Positions 1 through 9,823 of a DNA stretch of 56,125 bases are shown here, in pieces. The stretch comes from Candidatus Magasanikiibacteriota bacterium. Lineage in GTDB: Bacteria; Patescibacteriota; Patescibacteriia; Magasanikbacterales; JACTTX01. The notes beneath the pieces were generated by a model. That model did no database searches. It was given only the letters and a program-made list of their open reading frames with translations, and was not told where the DNA came from. The DNA is taken from assembly GCA_015661005.1 (NCBI GenBank), contig JACTTX010000009.1:1-56125 (forward strand). Direction: 5' to 3'. The translations under genes were made by a program, and so were the position numbers. Position 1 is the first letter of the stretch; each line of letters begins with the position of its first letter.

Positions 1-193
1 AAATTTGTTTGCAAAAGAACAGATTATCAACCGAATTGATTCCATCATCCCATACATATCATAGATGAAACAGTTATGAATAACTGCTTCATCTTACCCT
101 ATGGGGAGGACATTTTGATTTCCTTCAGATAGGACATTATCACTTCCGTGGGACAGGGCGTGGGACAGGGCGTGGGACAGGTGGAAAAAATTT

Positions 194-901
194 TTACAAC
201 TCCAACTTCACGTATTCACCGACCTTTTCATTCCATTTATAACCATTCTCTGCCATAAACGAATCTAACCGAGCCCCTGCGAAATTAGTATGAGGATTAT
301 CATCAAGATATGCTTGATGAAGTTGGTTAGCCAATGTCAGATCCGTATTTAAATCAAGCAACTCTACTTTACCTCTGGCCACTCTCATAACTTTTTCACC
401 CAGAGATAATAAGGGGTTATGCTCTCTATATTCGGCGGCTTTGGCATCGCTCATTTTATTCGTTCTTTCTTGGATCTCGGAATAACCCCGCCATAAACTT
501 GGTACTACTGACTGAATGCTCCTTAATTTTTCCTCTGTTGTGCCCCCGCCGGAAATTATTTTCTGAAGCGCCATTTCGCCATAGTGAGACATGGCCGCTG
601 TCACTGCGTTCGGACCTGTATCAGGAGGAAAAAATCTCCATTTATCCTTCATAGTGGCAATACTGACATGAAATCCCGGTCTAATTTTATCTAAAAATGC
701 TTCCTTAGCGCTTTCATTCATTTCCTGATAATTTTTTATGGCCTTCTCCCCTTCCGCTGAAGCAATAAAATCAAGCGCCTTTTTGGCTTCATCGGACAAC
801 GCATACTTACCTTCCATTAACGCCTCCCGAAATGGTTTCTCCGCGTGCGCGCCCGCCCGAGCTGTCTCTACATCTTCCACACGTTGATGCCATTTTTCCA
901 T
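194..901 (-). CDS. hypothetical protein
   Basis: 235 aa ORF, no family recognised. Confidence 0.6.
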   Translation of the reverse strand: MEKWHQRVEDVETARAGAHAEKPFREALMEGKYALSDEAKKALDFIASAEGEKAIKNYQEMNESAKEAFLDKIRPGFHVSIATMKDKWRFFPPDTGPNAVTAAMSHYGEMALQKIISGGGTTEEKLRSIQSVVPSLWRGYSEIQERTNKMSDAKAAEYREHNPLLSLGEKVMRVARGKVELLDLNTDLTLANQLHQAYLDDNPHTNFAGARLDSFMAENGYKWNEKVGEYVKLEL

Positions 902-951
902 ATTGTATTGTTTATTGATTAATATTGAGATCGCCTCGCGATTATATACCC

Positions 952-2247
952 CTAATAATCCCGCAACTTTTCAATCCCGGGCATGGTCTGCACTTTTTCC
1001 AGCGCTTTGGCTTCAATCTGGCGAATGCGCTCGCGCGTGACGTCAAATTCACGGCCGACTTCTTCTAAAGTGTGCGAAACGCCGTCCAACAAACCAAAAC
1101 GCATTTCCAAAATTTTCTGCTCGCGCGGATTCAAATCTTTGATGGAGTCCCGGACATAATCACGCAACAATTGCAGAGCGGCGGCGCGATCCGGCGAAAC
1201 ATTCTTAACGTCTTCAATGAAATCTTCAAGCGAGGAATCATCATCATCCTCTCCAACCGACGTTTCCAAAGAAATTGTTTCTTGGGAAATCTTGATGATG
1301 TGCTTGACTTTTTCCAAGTCCTCTCCCATTTCCGCGGCAATTTCTTCCGGTGTGGGGTCTCTTCCCAAATCCTGAAGCAAACGCCGTTCTACTTGCTGGA
1401 ACCGATTGATGGTTTCCACCATATGCACCGGAATGCGGATGGTTCGCGATTGATCAGCCAAAGCGCGGGTGATGGCTTGACGAATCCACCACGTGGCGTA
1501 GGTGGAAAATTTATAACCTTTCCGATACTCAAATTTTTTGACGGCGCGAAACAGTCCGATGTTCCCCTCTTGAATCAAGTCCAACAATGACAATGACTTC
1601 CCGACAAATTTCTTGGCAATGGAAACGACTAAACGCAAATTGGCCTCAATCAATTTTTTTTCCGCTTCTTTTTCATTTTTTTCTTTGCGCTTGGCCAAGG
1701 CCACTTCTTCCTCCGCATTCAAAAGAGAAATTTTTCCTATTTCCCGCAAATAAATTTGAATGTTGTCGGCCGTGAGTTCCGGCAAATCAAAAACCTTGCT
1801 CTTGCGTTCCGCTTTTTTTGGCGTCTCATCATCTTTTTTCCAACCCAAGAGCCCCTCTTTCATCTCCACCACGGAAATTCCAATCCGCTCCATCCGTCCC
1901 AAAAAATCCTCATAAAGATCAATGTACTCTTCCAGTTCCGGAAAAATATGCAATGACTCCACTTCCGTCAAGAAACCGCGTCGCCTTCCCTTAGTAATCA
2001 GTTGCTCAACCTGTTCGGGAGTTGGTTTTTGAACGGTTGGCTCGGCAACTTTAGCCGGTTTTTTTCCTTTGAGGTGATGCTTAATTTTATGCAAAGCCGC
2101 CAAGGCGCGGGGATTCAACTTATGAAACTTTTTTACCGGCTGGTGAACACGATGATGAACACGCCGCGACGTTGCCTTGTGCCTTACCGGCGAGCGTCTC
2201 ACCGAACGCGGACGCTGATGATGTCCCCGCTTTTTATTCTTCTTCAT
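952..2247 (-). CDS. rpoD: RNA polymerase primary sigma factor RpoD
   Basis: Sigma-70 regions: [54 protein letters not shown] and C-terminal [24 protein letters not shown]. Confidence 0.96.
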   Translation of the reverse strand: MKKNKKRGHHQRPRSVRRSPVRHKATSRRVHHRVHQPVKKFHKLNPRALAALHKIKHHLKGKKPAKVAEPTVQKPTPEQVEQLITKGRRRGFLTEVESLHIFPELEEYIDLYEDFLGRMERIGISVVEMKEGLLGWKKDDETPKKAERKSKVFDLPELTADNIQIYLREIGKISLLNAEEEVALAKRKEKNEKEAEKKLIEANLRLVVSIAKKFVGKSLSLLDLIQEGNIGLFRAVKKFEYRKGYKFSTYATWWIRQAITRALADQSRTIRIPVHMVETINRFQQVERRLLQDLGRDPTPEEIAAEMGEDLEKVKHIIKISQETISLETSVGEDDDDSSLEDFIEDVKNVSPDRAAALQLLRDYVRDSIKDLNPREQKILEMRFGLLDGVSHTLEEVGREFDVTRERIRQIEAKALEKVQTMPGIEKLRDY

Positions 2248-4058
2248 AATGATGTTGGCGTCCGTCTACCGACTCGCGCCACTAAATCTGTGAGTACTTG
2301 ATATTGCACAATTAATTCCTCAATCTGACTTTTATCCTGACGCCCTTCCGCCAAACGCAGTGCGTCTTCCAAATGTCGGCGCTGTTCGTCCAACCAATGC
2401 CGTTCTAAACGCTCGGCGGTAGCATGCAGTTCGCGGAGAAAATCGTAGCGCTCAAAATCCGCAAAATCCTTATCAACCAAAAGACGCAGGACGGCAATTT
2501 CATCCCCGCCGCCCTGCTCTTTCCAGACGGCTTCCATCATTTGAGCCGGATCTTTGAGATCAACTTTATTATAGAGGGCAAGGAGCGTTGTGTAAAGATT
2601 GGCGTTTCGCTCATTCCCAAACATCTGCGGATGGAGTCCGGCCATAAGCGGCAGAGCGTCGCGATTCAAATGCAGAGCAAAAGCCAATAAATACTGCTCA
2701 ATGATCTCGGCCGGGGTGCGAGCTGTGATTGTAGGCGACGCGCTTTCCGCGCTTGTCGCGGCGGGATTGGGCGCAACCGGTCGGCCGAGCTTGCGCATTT
2801 CTTCACGCAAAGCATCTTCCGAGACGGCAATTCTCTGACCCAAAGTTCTTAACCATGTTTCCCGTTCAATGGCTGATGGAAGCGCCGCGATTTCCGTCAA
2901 CACTTCCCGTGCCGCTATGACTTTTTGTTTGGGATCCGCCAAATTTTTTCCATTGAGAGCGCGTTCAATTATAAAAGCCATAATCGGCGCCGCTTCTTCC
3001 ACCGCGCGCTTAAAAATTTCCGGATCTTTTTTAATGCAATCATCCGGATCTTTTCCGGCGTCAGCCGGAATTTTAATAACGCGAATATCCAATCCGGCAT
3101 CACGGGCAATATTCAATCCGCGTTTGGCCGCCGCTTGACCAGCGACATCAGCGTCAAAGGAGATGGCAATTTTATTGGTGTAGCGTTTCAGGAGATTCAC
3201 CTGATCCGGCGTGAGCGCCGTGCCGGATGATGCAATGACGTTTTTAATTCCGGCCTGCCAGGCGCTCACCACGTCCATCTGGCCTTCCATAATAATGGCA
3301 AAACCGGCATCCTTGATAAATTGTTTGGCGCGATGCAAATTGTACAATAATCGTCCCTTGTCAAAAAGAATTGTTTGCGGCGTATTCACGTATTTGCCGC
3401 CGGAAACGGCGGTCTCCACCAAAACGCGGCCCGTGAAACCGACAACATTGCCGTGAACATCATGAATCGGAAACATTATTCGTCCGCGAAAACGATCGTA
3501 AATTCCGCCGTCGTCTTTTTTTACGGCCAAGCCGGCTTTAGCAATATCTACGGCGGGCACGCCGCGTTTCAAAAGAAAATCGGTGAGAGCATTCCAATCT
3601 TCGGCGCTCCAGCCAATGCCGAACTCGGCAATCGTGGTGTTTTTTAGACCGCGATGATCCAAATATTCGCGGGCCGCTTGGGCGCGGGGGGAATCGTGAA
3701 AAATTTTTTGGAAAAATTGGGCGGCTGATTTCAAAACCTCCAAAAGCCGATTGCGTTCACTGCGATCAACATCCGCGGCCGCGCTGATTTCAACACCGGC
3801 CCGATCCGCCAATAATTTTAACGCTTCCACAAACTCGAGCCCTTCCATTTTCATGACAAACGTAAAAATATCGCCGCCTTCATGGCATCCGAAGCAGTGC
3901 CAAATCTGCTTTTCGCGATGCACCATGAATGACGGCGACTTTTCGTGATGAAAGGGGCAAAGTCCTTTCCAATTGGCGCCGGACGCTTTGAGCTGGAGAT
4001 ATTCTCCAAGGACGCTCACAATATCCAGCCGATCTTTGATTTCCTGAAGGTCAGCCAT
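2244..4058 (-). CDS. dnaG: DNA primase DnaG
   Basis: N-terminal zinc finger [30 protein letters not shown] and TOPRIM region ([15 protein letters not shown]...[16 protein letters not shown]); overlaps rpoD start. Confidence 0.96.
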   Translation of the reverse strand: MADLQEIKDRLDIVSVLGEYLQLKASGANWKGLCPFHHEKSPSFMVHREKQIWHCFGCHEGGDIFTFVMKMEGLEFVEALKLLADRAGVEISAAADVDRSERNRLLEVLKSAAQFFQKIFHDSPRAQAAREYLDHRGLKNTTIAEFGIGWSAEDWNALTDFLLKRGVPAVDIAKAGLAVKKDDGGIYDRFRGRIMFPIHDVHGNVVGFTGRVLVETAVSGGKYVNTPQTILFDKGRLLYNLHRAKQFIKDAGFAIIMEGQMDVVSAWQAGIKNVIASSGTALTPDQVNLLKRYTNKIAISFDADVAGQAAAKRGLNIARDAGLDIRVIKIPADAGKDPDDCIKKDPEIFKRAVEEAAPIMAFIIERALNGKNLADPKQKVIAAREVLTEIAALPSAIERETWLRTLGQRIAVSEDALREEMRKLGRPVAPNPAATSAESASPTITARTPAEIIEQYLLAFALHLNRDALPLMAGLHPQMFGNERNANLYTTLLALYNKVDLKDPAQMMEAVWKEQGGGDEIAVLRLLVDKDFADFERYDFLRELHATAERLERHWLDEQRRHLEDALRLAEGRQDKSQIEELIVQYQVLTDLVARVGRRTPTSL

Positions 4059-4069
4059 ATTTTTGGTTT

Positions 4070-4139
4070 GGGGACAGTTCTAAAGGGGACAGTTCTAAAT
4101 CCGCGATTGCGCAGAAGTGTCCCCTTTAGAACTGTCCCC
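4070..4139. repeat. REP-like palindrome with GGGGACAGTTCTAAAGGGGACA arms
   Basis: 22-bp perfect inverted repeat GGGGACAGTTCTAAAGGGGACA / TGTCCCCTTTAGAACTGTCCCC. Confidence 0.85.
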
Positions 4140-4140
4140 A

Positions 4141-4434
4141 TTATTCGTACAGCGCAACTAATTTTTTGATTCGCGCCAACTCCCGTTCCACCACCGCGCC
4201 GTCATATTCTCCGGCGTGCATTTTTACGCCGCCGTAGGTTGGCGCTTTTTGATCCAGATGCAAATTGATGCTGACGCCTTTTTTTGTTTCCTCCACGTAG
4301 GCGTGCAGACGCGGAAACGGCTGGTGGGATATTCTCCGCTCATAGGAAATCTCCCGACCTTGATGCAAACCGTAACCAAAACGGCGCATCAAGAGCGTTG
4401 TGCTCATCTGAATTTTTCCCAGAGATAATTTCAT
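4141..4434 (-). CDS. conserved hypothetical protein
   Basis: 97 aa ORF overlapping the downstream end of folC-like gene by 4 nt. Confidence 0.65.
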   Translation of the reverse strand: MKLSLGKIQMSTTLLMRRFGYGLHQGREISYERRISHQPFPRLHAYVEETKKGVSINLHLDQKAPTYGGVKMHAGEYDGAVVERELARIKKLVALYE

Positions 4435-5744
4435 AGTGATTTAAAACTCATACGATGTTTCAAAATAAAATCTTCCGTGACCCAACATGTCCGCACTTCA
4501 CCGGCCAAATAAAACGAGCCGGTAATGAGGATAATATCATTGATCTTGGCCATCCGCAATGCCCATTGGAGCGCCTGCTTTGAATTTGGAAACGCCCGGA
4601 CCGGCGCCGTTTTTTTGGTGAATTTTTGCGCCAGCCGATGTAATTTTTCCGGCCCCAGGCTCGCCTTAATGGCCGAGTGAATACCGGTTGTTGTAATAGT
4701 GTCCGCGAGCGGCACAATCTGTTTCAAAATTCCTCTGACGTCCTTATCGGCAGCAATCCCGATCACCAAATGCACGCGCCCGAATTTTTTTTGTTGGAGA
4801 TAGTCCTTGAGACTATTTGCGGTGCTACGCATTTTTCCGACATTATGCGCGCCGTCAATAATCACTGTTGGATTTTTTTGCACGATTTCAAAACGGCACG
4901 GCAAACGCGCTCGCCCGATGCCGTTGATAATTGCTCTTTGAGGAATTTTCAAATGTTTTAAGACCGCGGCGGCGAGCGCGGCGTTCAACTCTTGATGTTG
5001 ACCCAACATTCGCGGGCGCCAACTTCTCACGGCGCGCGCTATAATCTGCGTCGGCGCATGATGGTCAGCGCAAATTTTCCGAAAAATTTTGAGAAGAGCG
5101 GGCCGCTTTTCCGTGGTAAAAAATTCCGTGCCGGTTTTTATGATACCGGCCTTGTCCCGCGCAATCTTCGGCAGAGTTTTTCCAAGGATTTGCGTGTGAT
5201 CAAAATCAATATTGGTAATCACCGCCGCTGATTTTTTTTGAATGGCGTTGGTGGCGTCATAACGGCCGCCGCAACCAACTTCCAAAACCGCCCAAACGCA
5301 TTTTTGTTCCTGAAAATATTTCAACGCGATGGCCAAAAAAATTTCAAAGTATGACGGGCCGCCAAACGGGCCGCTTTTATCCGCGCGTTGAACGGATGGT
5401 TTCAGTTGTTTCCAAATTCGGACAAAAGTCGCCGGTGAAATATATTTGTTATTCACGCGGATTTTTTCAATCGCGCTCGTGCAATAAGGCGAAGTGAAAA
5501 GGCCCACCTGATGTCCGGCCGCGGCCAGCGCTTCCTGCATCATTACGGAAACGGAACCTTTGCCACTGGTTCCAGTAACATGAATAAATTTTATCCGTGC
5601 GTCCGGCGCACCAATTAAATCCAAAAAATAACGCATGCGGGACAGGAAACGGTCGGGTGAAGCGCGATCGCGCATGTAGTTGCCGCCCTTAACGTTCCAC
5701 CGGCGATCAATCTCACGCATTGAAGAAAAATATTTTTTGAACAT
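4431..5744 (-). CDS. folC: folylpolyglutamate synthase / Mur ligase family protein
   Basis: FIHVTGTSGKGSVSVMM P-loop, GLFTSPY, GGRYDATN, IIDGAHN motifs. Confidence 0.9.
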   Translation of the reverse strand: MFKKYFSSMREIDRRWNVKGGNYMRDRASPDRFLSRMRYFLDLIGAPDARIKFIHVTGTSGKGSVSVMMQEALAAAGHQVGLFTSPYCTSAIEKIRVNNKYISPATFVRIWKQLKPSVQRADKSGPFGGPSYFEIFLAIALKYFQEQKCVWAVLEVGCGGRYDATNAIQKKSAAVITNIDFDHTQILGKTLPKIARDKAGIIKTGTEFFTTEKRPALLKIFRKICADHHAPTQIIARAVRSWRPRMLGQHQELNAALAAAVLKHLKIPQRAIINGIGRARLPCRFEIVQKNPTVIIDGAHNVGKMRSTANSLKDYLQQKKFGRVHLVIGIAADKDVRGILKQIVPLADTITTTGIHSAIKASLGPEKLHRLAQKFTKKTAPVRAFPNSKQALQWALRMAKINDIILITGSFYLAGEVRTCWVTEDFILKHRMSFKSL

Positions 5745-6425
5745 TTATTTGGCAAAATGAACCAAGTATTTTTCTTCAATCACGAATGGTAATTTGAGAA
5801 CGCGCTTTTTCATCAAAAGCGCCAAGACATTGCTGACCACCAAATACATGAGCGTGATGCCGACGGCAAACATTAAACGTTCAGCGGCAACAACGGGAAT
5901 TAACGCCACCCAAACCGCTTTCGGCAAAGCAAAAAACCAAATCCAAAGCGCGCCGCCGACGGAATGGGCTGTCATCGTGGCGCCAAGAGAACGCGCCAAA
6001 AGGAAACGATCGCGTAAAAAATGGCAGGCAACGGGAATGAGCCAGTAAAGAGAAAAATACCAGACACTGCGACCAATGGGATTCATATTCCAGGCGATAA
6101 TAGCAATAATCGGCACGGCGACAATCCATTTGCTTTTACGAGCAAAATAAAGCACGGCAAAAAACATTGGGAAAAAGCGGATGACAGCGCCGACGTCAAT
6201 AATTTTTGCCCCATGCGCCAAAAAATTTGCCAGTTGCATCAAAAAAACGGCAATCACACCCGGGAGTGAACTGATAAAAGCGCCGACCAGCGGGCCAAAG
6301 GCGTCAAAGAGCGTGAACTTGGCTTTGGATCCGGCCAGTTGCGCGACCGGAACCTGAAGCGCCAGGAAACCAAGAACAGCGAAGATGAGAATGAATAAAA
6401 TGTTTTGCTTAGTGAAAAGTTTCAT
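5745..6425 (-). CDS. multi-pass integral membrane protein (possibly ECF transporter S component-like)
   Basis: Hydrophobic segments; start placed at MKLFTKQNILF (6425) because the upstream part of the ORF is palindromic repeat DNA. Confidence 0.6.
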   Translation of the reverse strand: MKLFTKQNILFILIFAVLGFLALQVPVAQLAGSKAKFTLFDAFGPLVGAFISSLPGVIAVFLMQLANFLAHGAKIIDVGAVIRFFPMFFAVLYFARKSKWIVAVPIIAIIAWNMNPIGRSVWYFSLYWLIPVACHFLRDRFLLARSLGATMTAHSVGGALWIWFFALPKAVWVALIPVVAAERLMFAVGITLMYLVVSNVLALLMKKRVLKLPFVIEEKYLVHFAK

Positions 6426-6461
6426 AGAATGGGATTGGCGATTGAACATATTATAGATTCC

Positions 6462-6559
6462 TTGTTGAATAGTTACCGGCAAATGGCGTGCGCTATCGGA
6501 GAATGAAGCGCAAATGTCGTGTTGCTTAGAACAAGAACGACATTTACGCTTCATTCTCC
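6462..6559. repeat. Palindromic repeat family A: half copy (6462-6497) plus complete hairpin (6498-6559)
   Basis: GGAGAATGAAGCGcAAATGTCGTgttgcttagaacaagaACGACATTTaCGCTTCATTCTCC; preceded by GTTGAATAGTTACCGGCAAATGGCGTG half arm. Confidence 0.85.
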
Positions 6560-6574
6560 TCCAGCTTCCAGCTT

Positions 6575-7312
6575 CTAATTTCCCACTCCCGGCACCCATC
6601 CGCCGCTCACTTCAATGTTGGCGCCATTTATATATTCCGATTCCGGCGCCAAGAGAAATTTAACGGCATTCCAGATATCTTGAAACTGCGCGTAACGACC
6701 GGTCGGCACTTTGTGCTTGGCGACACTCGTTTCCAAAATTCCCGGCGAGACGGCGTTCACCTTAATTCCATACGGCGCATATGCGTTAGCCAGAATTTTG
6801 GTGAGCATCAATACTCCCGTTTTAGCAATATAATACGGCGTTGTCAATTCGCGAATAGTCATCCGGTCAGCGGCGGCACAGCCAAAATTAATGATCTGTC
6901 CGCTTTTTTGTTTCTTCATTTTTTCCAGCGCGATTTTACTCATCAAAAAAGTTGAATACAAATTGGTCTCAATCACGTCCTTAAATTTTTCAAAAGTCGT
7001 TTCTTCAATCGGTTCATAAATAAAATTACCGACGAGATTTACAAGGACGTCAATTTTTTTGTGCTGTGCGAAAATTTTTTTGAAAACGGCGGCGACTTGG
7101 CCCTCATTACGAACATCAAGTTTGAAAACCCCTGAACGCTGATCAAAGGCGGACAGTTCCTTTTGAAGCGCAACGGCTTCGTGACGGCTTGTTTTGTAAG
7201 TGACTATAACAACCGCTCCGGCCGACGCAAATTTCAAGGCCAACGCCCGGCCCAAACCTTTGGCCCCGCCCGTTAAAACCACAATTTTCCCGCGAAAAAA
7301 TTCATCGGACAT
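6575..7312 (-). CDS. SDR-family NAD(P)-dependent oxidoreductase
   Basis: VVLTGGAKGLGRALALKFA, NLVGN, YYIAKTGV, VSPGI motifs. Confidence 0.92.
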   Translation of the reverse strand: MSDEFFRGKIVVLTGGAKGLGRALALKFASAGAVVIVTYKTSRHEAVALQKELSAFDQRSGVFKLDVRNEGQVAAVFKKIFAQHKKIDVLVNLVGNFIYEPIEETTFEKFKDVIETNLYSTFLMSKIALEKMKKQKSGQIINFGCAAADRMTIRELTTPYYIAKTGVLMLTKILANAYAPYGIKVNAVSPGILETSVAKHKVPTGRYAQFQDIWNAVKFLLAPESEYINGANIEVSGGWVPGVGN

Positions 7313-7384
7313 GGTGCCATTATGGCGCGGGATGGCATTCCTGGCAAGATCGTGCGGACAATCGCGCCGTTATAAACTTCAATG

Positions 7385-8509
7385 CTATTCTTTGGGTTTT
7401 TTGGTCTCGCGGCGATGCTTATAAAAAGATGCGCCCGCGCCGGCTAAAAGCGCGGCCACAGCGCTCGCGCCAACCAATGTTAAAATAAAATCACGGCTGA
7501 TTTTGTTGCCATCGGATTTGTGATCATCTTTTTCCGAATCAGAATCATTTTTAATTTCCGCGGCCGACGACGTGACCGTTTGTTCAGATAACGGCACGGT
7601 AAATATTACCGGCGACTCGGATGCGGCCAGAACTGCCGACGTAAAATTCACGATTGGCGAAGACGGAACAATCAAATTGGACGTGGCTTTTTCGGACGGC
7701 TCTATTGCCGCGATTGACTTCGTCTTTGATCCGGCCGTATCAGTAGAACCAGTTGTGTCGGTACCCGTCCCCGAGGAACTGTTGCTTGAAGGACCGGACC
7801 CTGCTCCGCCACTTGCTCCGCCACCGCTCATGCCACCACCACCGCCACTACTGCCACCGCCACTTGATCCTCCTCCGCCACCACCACCGCTTGGCGGGTT
7901 AGGCGGCAAATCAGAAACCAACGGATTCGTGCCGCGCAAATACTCACTCAAGTTGCTGGCGCCATCAGCATCCGGATCCTTGACCGCGTCACTTGGGTCC
8001 AAAGGATTAAAACCGTACTTCTCCTCCCAGATATTTGGCATACCGTCGCCATCAGCGTCCGGATCATCAACGTCCGGAATGCCATCATTGTCAGCGTCCG
8101 CCAAGACATTTCTTGAGATGACAACGCTGTTGTTGCTTTCATCCACATCCGGCGTTTCCGTTGAACTGATAATTTTCACCTGAATAGCATGCAAACCGGG
8201 CCGTGTTGGTGTCCACTCCACCCAAATTTCTTCTTGCACGCCGTTTGTGCGCACGGAAATCGGCCGCGCTGTTTCAATGATTTCTCCATCATCAGTGAAA
8301 TAAACCGTGCCAATAAAATTCTCGCCGTAATTATGAACCGTGGCGTAAATTAAGACGGGTATATTCACCACCAATGGATTATTGGACGCAATCCAAACGT
8401 CGCTGACCCCAAGTCCGACATCATATACAGCGGCCCGCGCTGTGCCGCTCACAAAGACAGATGCAAAAATTATGAGCGCGATTCCAAAAGTGACATACTT
8501 TTTTTTCAT
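7385..8509 (-). CDS. secreted/anchored CARDB-like protein with thrombospondin type 3-like Ca-binding repeats, Gly/Ser-rich linker and C-terminal TM
   Basis: N-terminal signal, DADNDGIPDVDDPDADGDGMPNIWEEKYGFNPLDPSD, poly-G/S linker, LTLVGASAVAALLAGAGASFYKHRRETKK. Confidence 0.8.
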   Translation of the reverse strand: MKKKYVTFGIALIIFASVFVSGTARAAVYDVGLGVSDVWIASNNPLVVNIPVLIYATVHNYGENFIGTVYFTDDGEIIETARPISVRTNGVQEEIWVEWTPTRPGLHAIQVKIISSTETPDVDESNNSVVISRNVLADADNDGIPDVDDPDADGDGMPNIWEEKYGFNPLDPSDAVKDPDADGASNLSEYLRGTNPLVSDLPPNPPSGGGGGGGSSGGGSSGGGGGMSGGGASGGAGSGPSSNSSSGTGTDTTGSTDTAGSKTKSIAAIEPSEKATSNLIVPSSPIVNFTSAVLAASESPVIFTVPLSEQTVTSSAAEIKNDSDSEKDDHKSDGNKISRDFILTLVGASAVAALLAGAGASFYKHRRETKKPKE

Positions 8510-8609
8510 AGCATTAAATCAGAGTGAATGGCGCGCCTCTTAAATTTTCGGCGTGTTGACCTTGCATATTATAACCAATTTTATCCCGAATCCGCAATTG
8601 CCTGTGCAA

Positions 8610-9011
8610 TTACTCCGTAGTTTCCTCATCAAACTCCGGACTATCAACAACAGCTTCTTTTTTTGTTGCCCTGACCACGCCGTCTTGATGATGCGGCGGA
8701 GAGTAAATCGTGTAAAATTTTAGCGCTTGCGTTTTTGAGGTGTTGATGACATTGTGCCGCGCGCCGGAGGGAACTATGACACAATCACCGTCTTGCACGA
8801 CGTATTCAGTTTCATTGATGATGACTTTTCCATCCCCTTTTTCAAAACGGAAAAACTGATCATTGTCTTTGTGGATTTCCCAACCGATTTCCTCTTCGGG
8901 CAGAAGCGACATTAAAACCAACTGACAATGCCGCGCCGTATAAAGAACGTGACGGAAATTTTTATTTTGCCGGGTCAATGACTCAATGTTTCCTTTGTAA
9001 CCTTTTTTCAT
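8610..9011 (-). CDS. cupin domain-containing protein
   Basis: LPEEEIGWEIHKDNDQFFRFEKGDGKVIINETEYVVQDGDCVIVPSGARHNVINTS; start chosen at MKKGYKGNIE. Confidence 0.85.
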   Translation of the reverse strand: MKKGYKGNIESLTRQNKNFRHVLYTARHCQLVLMSLLPEEEIGWEIHKDNDQFFRFEKGDGKVIINETEYVVQDGDCVIVPSGARHNVINTSKTQALKFYTIYSPPHHQDGVVRATKKEAVVDSPEFDEETTE

Positions 9012-9161
9012 AACTGGCGGTGTTTTTGATTGATGTTCGAACATTCTTTGAGCAAACCCCCCAATAAGGAAGCCAGCCCCGCCACTGCGCGCCTTGCTCG
9101 CCACACCCCCCCCTCCTGCCGAGCCGTCCTCGCTCCGACAAAAGGTTTTTCGGCGGGCTTA

Positions 9162-9818
9162 TCAAAATTTGATTGTTTTTTCGGCAGTAATACTTTCCAA
9201 ATCTAAAAGCACCTTCGCGTTCCGTGGACTCCCATCAGAATTTCTAAACCCTTCTTGAAATGAACCAAGTCCACGAACCTTTTTACCATCAAGTAAAATC
9301 AATTTAATCTCTCTCAACCTAAACTCGATTTTTCTCAAACGCGAAGGTGCTTTACGCAAGATTCTTTCTTTCTCAAAATTCGATAGTCCGCCCTTGAGTT
9401 CTTGGTGCCAAACTTGGAAACTTCTATCCTCGTCATTATATTTTGCATCCCCGATTGCCAATATAAGTCCTGCCCCACCAAATTGTTTAATTGCCTCTGC
9501 AATAGCTAAGCTATCATTTACAATAACACTTTTGCTATCTTGACCATTCGCGTTTTTATCTGGGTGTGCCTTAAAGTCCCATGGTATTTCCGAAAATCCA
9601 TCGAATTCAACTCTGCCATATTTTGGACATGGTATTTTTACCAATGGCGGCAATTTTGTATCACAAAGAAACTGAAAATAGAAACCTATCCATTCCATTT
9701 GTTTCCAGTGCGGATAACCTGAATCACGCATTTCTAAAATTGCCTTGCGTCCGTCCCACACAGCGGGCATCTGTTTTAACAATTCTTCTAATTGCGCGAT
9801 TAACTTTTTTGAAATCAT
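9162..9818 (-). CDS. putative Type II restriction endonuclease
   Basis: Located 5 nt downstream of a DNA adenine methyltransferase gene; EIPWDFKAH resembles a PD-(D/E)xK-type metal site; no direct family match possible here. Confidence 0.6.
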   Translation of the reverse strand: MISKKLIAQLEELLKQMPAVWDGRKAILEMRDSGYPHWKQMEWIGFYFQFLCDTKLPPLVKIPCPKYGRVEFDGFSEIPWDFKAHPDKNANGQDSKSVIVNDSLAIAEAIKQFGGAGLILAIGDAKYNDEDRSFQVWHQELKGGLSNFEKERILRKAPSRLRKIEFRLREIKLILLDGKKVRGLGSFQEGFRNSDGSPRNAKVLLDLESITAEKTIKF

Positions 9819-9823
9819 AATAA

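Noticed and set aside
9055-9160. Coding extension of the cupin gene or small ORF 8983..9165
   Set aside because: C/G-homopolymer-rich intergenic sequence with no domain support; cupin start placed at 9011.
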